Shown one piece after another: positions 57,552 to 64,000 of a DNA stretch of 64,000 nt (its first letter is position 1; the number at the start of each line of letters is the position of its first letter). Origin of the DNA: Ectocarpus siliculosus (lineage: Eukaryota > Sar > Phaeophyceae > Ectocarpales > Ectocarpaceae). The stretch is taken from contig FN648151.1 of NCBI GenBank assembly GCA_000310025.1, positions 1 through 64,000 of the forward strand, read 5' to 3'. Position numbers and translations under genes: made by a program. Below the pieces are notes generated by a model. That model was not told the origin of the DNA. It did not search any database and worked only from the letters and a program-made list of their open reading frames with translations.

Positions 57552-58560
57552 CGCTTAAGCGCTTGTGTCTTCAAACTTCTTAGCCGGCCTTCACACTTCT
57601 TGTGGATAAGTCTCCGTGTTAACTTCTCCGCGAATGAGTCATATGCAGATATGACCTGCGCTTTGACTTTCACGATGGATATTTTACCTCCCCGTCTTGC
57701 ATTGGTGAGTACCTGCGTTATAAGGAAGGATTGCATTAAAGTAAGAATTTTTTCCCCTTCGCGTTTCCTTCCCCTATCCTTCTTTGCGTACCACATGTGT
57801 GTCATTAATCGTCGTCGGCCTCCTCGATACTTGTGGGTTACCTATTGGAAATTGTAGGAATCCCTTCATTCCGAGAGAGCCATAGGTCGGCATCCGGCCT
57901 CTTCTTTTTAGTATGCACTTTTCTTCTTGTGAAGGTTTGACGTTCCGCTTGCCATCGTCGCTTAAGTGTTTGTGTCTTCAAACCTTCCCAGCCGGCCTTC
58001 ACACTTCTTGTGGATAAGTCTCCGTGTTAACTTCTCCGCGAATGAGTCATATGCAGATATGACCTGCGCTTTGACTTTCACGATGGATATTTTACCTCCC
58101 CGTCTTGCATTGGTGAGTACCTGCGTTATAAGGAAGGATTGCATTAAAGTAAGAATTTTTTCCCCTTCGCGTTTCCTTCCCCTATCCTTCTTTGCGTACC
58201 ACATGTGTGTCATTAATCGTCGTCGGCCTCCTCGATACTTGTGGGTTACCGATTGGAAATTGTAGGAATCCCTTCATTCCGAGAGAGCCATAGGTCGGCA
58301 TCCGGCCTCTTCTTTTTAGTATGCACTTTTCTTCTTGTGAAGGTTTGACGTTCCGCTTGCCATCGTCGCTTAAGTGTTTGTGTCTTCAAACCTTCCCAGC
58401 CGGCCTTCACACTTCTTGTTGATAAGTCTCCATGGTAACTTCTCCGCGCATGAGTCATATGCAGATATGACCTGCGCTTTGACTTTCACGATGGGTATTT
58501 TACCTCCCCGTCTTGCATTGGTGAGTACCTGCGTTATACGGAAGGATCGTTCCACGACGC
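57552..58560. repeat. 408-bp tandem repeat, about 2.5 units
   Basis: Units start with CGCTTAAG at 57552, 57959 and 58367 (periods 407 and 408). Units 1 and 2 are nearly identical; unit 3 matches for about 190 bp and then diverges. On minus each unit keeps an open frame with ITQVLTNARRGGK and VKVKAQVISAYDS followed by KCEGRL; unit 3 shows mostly replacement-tolerant changes in it. I do not recognise the peptide. Confidence 0.9.
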
Positions 58561-58599
58561 AAACGTCGACGTCTCTGTTTTTTTTTTAGTTCCCTTCGT

Positions 58600-59390
58600 A
58601 CTCCTTCCTTGCGGCGGTTTTCACACCAACTTCGAACGTCGGGTGCAATTTCCTCTCTTCGTACCTCCCTCGTCGACCTTCTCCATCGTTATGTACATAT
58701 GTATTGTATACCTCGATTTTTCGGCTTTTCGATCCCGATAGACAAGACTACGGACTGACACGTCCCTTTCACCCCCGACGGGACCGCACGCTCGTCGAGT
58801 ACCGAAATTCATCACCACTTCCTTGCCTCTCCCAACACCGTCCCTTCTTCCCGCCCCTACAAATCCTCTCCCCTCTTCTTCTTCTTTCCTTCTTCCCGGA
58901 CACTCACCACCATTCGTCCTGGATGTTGGCCCCCAGCTGTAATGGAGCAACTAGTGTATTTGCATTGTACGAGCGTTTCATGCACGTTGTATGAGCGCTT
59001 ATTGGATATTTTGAATTTTCGTTGGATATGAATATTTGGCGACGTTGAGGGATATTGAAGTAGCTTGAAGGAAGATCGAATTCCCAGCCCCGCTCCCTCA
59101 CTCTCCGAGTGGGCGCTGAGCGGACCTGGTCTAAGAAGGCTAAACAAGAGATCAAACAACAACTGTGAGTACCCGAAGCCAGGAGCGACGAGCTTGCTCC
59201 CTTCCCTCTTTTATTTCTCTGTTCCTCCATAACATTGTGGCGTCGTCTGGCATTTGGACACCGGTCCTTCGCTTCGGTGCTCATCGTTCGCGTGAACGTC
59301 TCGCATTTTAGTCCTCTCGATTTTTATTTAGTTACCTGGTTTTAGAGAGGGCACGGTTTTTGCTCTCTCTGACTCACTCGGTGGGGCACT
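58600..59390. other. Stretch between tandem repeat and retroelement-like coding
   Basis: Pyrimidine-rich at 58600-58910, then AT-richer. A segment from about TGTAATGGAGCAAC (58938) to AAACAACAACTG (59166) has the look of an LTR end region, but no second copy lies in the window to compare, so it is not called. Confidence 0.3.
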
Positions 59391-60969
59391 TTTTGTTTTG
59401 ACATGTGGGCGTTTGCTCCGGTCGTGTGCGCGACGGGCGTTTGCTCCAGTTGTGCGCGCGACGGGCGTACAGGCCTCATGCGCGAGGGCTTCCCCTCGCA
59501 TGGCTTTGTGTTCACCAAGGGACGGCTTGGTGGACGCTGGCCTTTCTTTCCTCATTTGCTCGGCAAGCATGCTCGCGTAGGATTGCTCTCCATCCATGAA
59601 TGCTTCGACCTTGTGCATGACGTGCATGTTACAAAAGGCATGCCCCTTTGCTCCCAAGACGACACCTTTCTGCCTGCTTTCGGGGGAAAGCCTTACGCTT
59701 CTCACGCGCTTGGCTACCCCCCCGCATGGCGGCGACAGGCTGCTGAATGGCCGCTTTGTTGGCATGATCTGCTGCCGTCTGTTTGTAGAGGGTTGCGCTC
59801 GTTTGCACAATCGTTCACAGGGATCTCAGAAATTCGCGAGAAAGGTGCCGTTTTTGAGCATTTCGATCGAGGGCTTGTCTCCACCGATTTGTGGCCGGAG
59901 GACATTCTGCCGGCACCGGTTTCGGACCGTGTGTTACGTCTGCTGAACCGCGGTTTTGTCAAGGCTGGTCGATCGAAGAGAAGGCCGCGCACGGCCACTT
60001 TGTCGGGCGAAAAATTCGCTCTTCGCATGCGCATCACGATTTTTTCTTTCTAGATTTTGTTTCTGCTGCATCGTGCATTTGGTGTTTTCAAGATCAGCTC
60101 ATGCCTTTTGCCCTCGCTGCTTTGAAGAGTTTGGATGGCAAGGGCCGGCACCCTCTCCTCGATTGGGTCTCGACCAGTCACTCGATCAGTGACCCGCCCG
60201 CTGATGATGTTGTATCGCCGTCCTCTTTTCCTATTGCGGACGATGCCGTTGCTGCTGTTCTGCCATCTGTTTTTCCCCCTGGGGACAACACACATGTGTC
60301 ACCCATCGCAACACAGGGTGCACGCATGTCGGTTGATCTCGACACCACCGCAGATCCCGCTGCGATGGCGAAACTGAAGGAGGACCTTCAGGCTGACACG
60401 CCTGTCAGCCCGGTCACGGCAGGAGAGCAGGGGAGCTCTCCTGCTGCAGGCACGCTCCCGGCGCCGAGGGAGACGAATGATGGTGGTGGCACACCTACTT
60501 CGTCTCTCTCCGCTGGGGGTCCATTCGGAACACCGAGTAAGAGTACCGCGGTGTCGCCTGGAGCCAGTGAGGGTACTGGTTCCGGCGGCATCCCCCGTCA
60601 GATTGCTGCTGTCTCTCAGGAGACCGCCGCTGTGGCTGTCCCTCGGCTTTCAACCGCCGAACTCGAGGCACGTGCGTCTCGCAGAGAGACTGACCAACCA
60701 AAAGCTCGCGAGCACCATGCTCGTCTGGAACAAGCAATTGCCTTGGCAGAGGCGGCTGCGCGTGCCAGATCGGAGCGTCTGCGCAAAGCACGGGAAGAAG
60801 AGGAAGGCTGGAGGCTGAGCGATACACCGCGTTGTTGGCAGAAGACGCGGAAGCACAGCGTGAGCACACGGCATGGATGGCATCTGCCTCTGGGACGGCC
60901 CGTGATCTCGAAAAGCAGTTAGCACGTTTGCAAGCCGCAGAAAATTTCCCGGAACGTTCTGACGGTACC

Positions 60970-61330
60970 GTTGCAGTTTCTGCTGCTGCCGCCGCTGCCC
61001 CTGCTGCCGCTGTTGCAGCTCTTGTTGCAGCTGTCGCTGCTCCTGCTGCAGCTCCTGCTGCTGCAGCTCCTGTTGCAGCTCCTGCTGCTGCCGTTGCAGC
61101 TCCTGTTGCAGCTGCCGCTGCTCCTGCTGCAGCTACTGCTGCAGCTGCCGCGCCACCTGTTGTTGCAGCTGCACCTGTTGCCGCTTCTGTTGCGACAGGT
61201 GTAGCTGATGCGTCTGCTGTTGCAAATCCTGTATTTGTTGCCGCGCCTGTTGCAAGTGATGCTGCGCCTGTTCGTGCTGATGCTGCTGCGGCTGCAGTAG
61301 CCTCTGCTGCTGTGGTTACGGCCGATACGA
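60970..61330 (+). repeat. Ala/Val low-complexity block (GCW/GTT-rich)
   Basis: Repeats of GCTCCTGCTGCAGCT and GTTGCAGCT-like units, giving Ala-rich sequence on plus and equally long open frames on the other strand by composition alone. Confidence 0.9.
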
Positions 61331-62559
61331 CTGGTTTCGACAGTGATGCTGCTGCGGTTGCGACCAACACCATGCCTGTTGAAGAGGGAGGCACGGAGAC
61401 TCGCAGTCGGAGTTCCTCAGAGATCACTACCATCTCGGCCGGTGGACCAGTGGGACGTGTCAGGAAACGGCGTAAACCTCGCAAAAACTCGTCCAGCCCG
61501 TCCTCTTCGAGCACCTCTTCGTCCAGCTCGTCTTCTTCGTCTTCATCGTCTTCTGAAGCAGGTGATTTCCAGGCTCGTTCTCTAGACACTAGACTTCTAG
61601 GTCTCACCATTGACGGAATAATCGAGTTCGTCAACACCAGCATTTTTGCGACGTCTGAAGCGAAGGATGCTGGCCTTGCGCTAGTGTACAAGATCTCGTT
61701 CGATTTAGCTTCTCTGCGTGATGAGACGGTTGGACGTCTGCTTTACAGCCCCCTTTGGTCGTCCAAGAAACGTCGGCGGCTTGAGCGGCTGGTGATTGAT
61801 CTGCGTAGTGTGCGGGCGGCGGATGTGGGCATCTCCGCTCGTTCGAGGGAGGATGTGGACACTTCTGCACGTTCGAGGTCTGGTTCGGCGGGCTCGGGGG
61901 GTCGCCGCTCCCAAATGGGGGGGCAACCCTCGGAACCTTCCGGGTGGGGCACTTCTGCGTCTGCTGGGTCCTACCATTCCTCTCGTACTCACGACCGCCC
62001 GCATACACAGAAATACCTCAGGCAGGATGCAGGCCGTTCGCGGGGACATGAATCCCGCGGACGCACGGATGCTCATCCGGGTGCCGGCGGGGGTAGCCAC
62101 CGGAATGACGGGGGAGGTAGCCACCGGAATGCCGGGGGGGGGGACGCTTCTGACCGTGGCGGGCACACTCATCTCTCCTACTATGGTCCGACTAATAGCA
62201 GGCAAGTACAGTATGGTATCGCAGGACAAAATGTGCCGTTTTTCCAGCAGCCGTGGGCCGTAGATGCGCTTGGAAACCCGTACCCGTTGAAGCCGCCGTT
62301 CATGGGTCCTGGGGGTCAACAGTGGCCGGTGACAATGCAGGACCCGATTACTGTCGCTTCTGCCCAAATGTCTGCGGCCGCCATGCCCCCGGTCAGTTCT
62401 TTGCCGCCTCACATCGCTGAAACGTCGGTCAAAGCGACCCAACCCATCGTTGACCACCCCGAGCCTGAGCTAGAACGTGCACGACAGCTATTGCATCACA
62501 TGTCTTTGTCGAGTTTTCCCCAGCAGCGGCAACCGTCGGCGACGGCGTCGCCGTCGGTA

Positions 62560-62880
62560 GCGACTTTTGACGTTCCGTCGTCGAGACTGCCGTCGCCGAT
62601 GTCGCCGATGTCGGTGCCGTCGCGGCCGGTACCGCCGTTGCGGATGCCGCCGCAGCCGGTGCTGCAGCCGTCGGTGCCGATGCCGCAGGTACCGCAGCCG
62701 CCGGTGCCGCCGCCGCCGCAGCCGCAATCGTCGGTGCCGCCGCCACCGGTGCCGAGGCCGCCGGTGCCGCAGCCGCCGCAGCAGCAGCAGCTGCCGCCGC
62801 CGCCGCCGTCGGTGCTGCAGCCGCCGGTACCGCTGGTGCCGCCGGTGCCGCCGGTGCCGCCGGTGCCGTAGCCGCCGGTG
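62560..62880 (+). repeat. CCGCCGGTG/CCGCAG low-complexity block
   Basis: A run of CCG, GTG and CAG triplets encoding Pro/Val/Gln; all six frames are open or nearly so here because of composition. Confidence 0.9.
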
Positions 62881-64000
62881 ATGCCACAACAGCCAGTGCC
62901 GTTAATAAAGTCAGAGTCACCGTCAGTAGCCTCCGCTTTGCCATCGCATACACCATCTGCCGCTGTGAAAACAGAGATACCGCCCCCCGCCTCCGTTGTG
63001 AAAACGGAGACGACACAGGTTTCTGGGGTGGTACCGACGCTCTCCCAACGTGTTTTGCCACAGGAACCACCGGTCTCGGCTATCGCGGTGTCGGTAGCGA
63101 GGCCACCGCTTCCGGCTGTGCACGCGGCCGCAAGCGATTCCGCTGATGACCGGGCACTGCCCCTGTCGTCTGCCGGTGCACGCACCGCGCAGGCACAGCT
63201 TGATGCAAACGCCGTTGCCGCCGCAGAGGCGTACGCCCTCAGCGTGCGCAAAGGATACGGCAAGCTTAAAGTGAACGAATTTTATGCGGTAGTGCCGCTC
63301 CCCCCGGCAGACTTTTCTGCCTTCGTTCGTTCGACCGAAAGTGTGTTGGCTGAAACCCTGTCGGCCGCCGATCCCTCCGGCAAGCAGACCATCAAGTCGC
63401 CCTCATGGGTGGCTGGATGGTATGCCCCCTTTCACAAGCGTGTCCTCATGGCCATTTCGAACCCTCAAGGCGCCAATGCCGCAACCCGCGAATTGGTGGA
63501 TTCTTCGTTTTCTCAGGTGAAACATTTCTTGGAGACGAAGGACAAGTCGGGGCCTTGGGCATACCGTCGGCTGCTCAAACTGCTCGCGGATGAGTGGGAA
63601 CCGAAAGATTTCAACCGGGGCATCGACAAGCTGCAGGATTTTGGTGTGCCCAACGGCACGCCGTACAGCAAATTCGTTTCGAAGTTTAAGGCGTTAGCAA
63701 TGTCGGAGTTGGCCTCGCATAGGGCTTTCGCGCCGGATCTGCGCATGGTACAGCGTGCGCTTCGGGACGCTTTGTTGGAGCAGTACCCGAATGTTCTCTC
63801 GTCTTTGCCGTTGAAAGAGAAGATTCTCCACAACGTGGTGTTTAGTGATCTGGATGAGCTTTGGGATGCTTTGTCGTCGGAGGAAGCACTAAAACACTCG
63901 CCCGCCTGCAACGGCGACCGTTATTTTACCACTGTCACCTCTGGGTTTTCATCGGCGCCTACACGAGCCATGACTGCGACCGTGGGGCAGCAGCGGCCGC

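Larger units (their letters stand above)
59400..64000 (+). mobile_element. Retroelement-like region with gag-like coding, open at the window end
   Basis: Long plus-strand coding with biased composition fills this stretch: a front part with ordinary composition, a Ser/Thr/Pro-rich and coiled-coil-like part, an Ala/Val-rich low-complexity block (60970-61330), an Arg/Gly/Ser-rich block, a Pro/Val block (62560-62880) and an alpha-helical part near the end (about 63230-63900) that resembles a capsid/gag-like domain. No protease, integrase or reverse transcriptase is visible within the window. Coding is spread over several frames; it looks broken, with perhaps two or three breaks, although frame changes used by such elements cannot be excluded. 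Family best guess: LTR retrotransposon; age unknown. A fast-evolving host gene is the alternative. Confidence 0.4.

Noticed and set aside
58938-59170. Long terminal repeat upstream of the gag-like region
   Set aside because: Suggestive ends only; no second copy in the window and no convincing primer-binding site.
60495-61691. 398-codon minus-strand ORF
   Set aside because: Antisense of Ala/Val low-complexity coding; its length follows from the GCN-rich composition.
62429-63263. Gly- or Ala-rich minus-strand ORFs
   Set aside because: Opened by the CCG/GTG triplet tract on the other strand; no motif.

Overview
The window looks like nuclear DNA of a brown alga (Ectocarpus-like stramenopile). 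The evidence is intron-rich genes with long introns and GT-AG phase-matched exons, tandem FNIP/leucine-rich repeat genes, an ORF with EsV-1-7 cysteine/histidine repeats (a family expanded in brown algae), moderate-to-high GC and many small non-autonomous mobile elements. The organism call is an inference; no rRNA or organelle gene is present to settle it.

Left third (1-21.7 kb) is the gene-bearing part. It holds the 3' end of a nickel-dependent LarA-type (DUF2088) racemase/epimerase-like gene on + (241-2711); a complete four-exon ZIP zinc/metal transporter on + (5298-10288); a six-exon histidine phosphatase (phosphoglycerate-mutase-like) on - (13574-18158); and, divergently 405 bp away, a six-exon Bin3/MePCE-type RNA methyltransferase on + (18564-21717). 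Exon boundaries were set by splice dinucleotides, codon phase and continuity of conserved motifs. The four genes have no obvious shared pathway.

The middle (about 22-42.6 kb) is a tandem segmental duplication. Two long, closely related FNIP-repeat genes on - (A near 23.8-26.0 kb, B near 34.4-36.7 kb) and a stub of a third (33.6-33.8 kb) sit in units whose flanks also align over many kilobases. The units differ by insertions: a LINE tail downstream of A, a roughly 2.25 kb element in the A spacer, an 847-bp TA-flanked Tc1/mariner-type element at the 5' edge of B, and a MITE in the B spacer whose empty site survives in A.

The right third (42.6-64 kb) is gene-poor and repeat-rich. It has two copies of a tRNA-headed SINE (a third, truncated, is at 3.3 kb), a broken copy of part of the Bin3 gene, a short EsV-1-7 ORF, four copies of one MITE family, two weak candidate small genes on - near 50-51.7 kb, a 408-bp tandem repeat (57.55-58.56 kb), and finally a retroelement-like region with low-complexity and gag-like coding that runs off the window end (59.4-64 kb).
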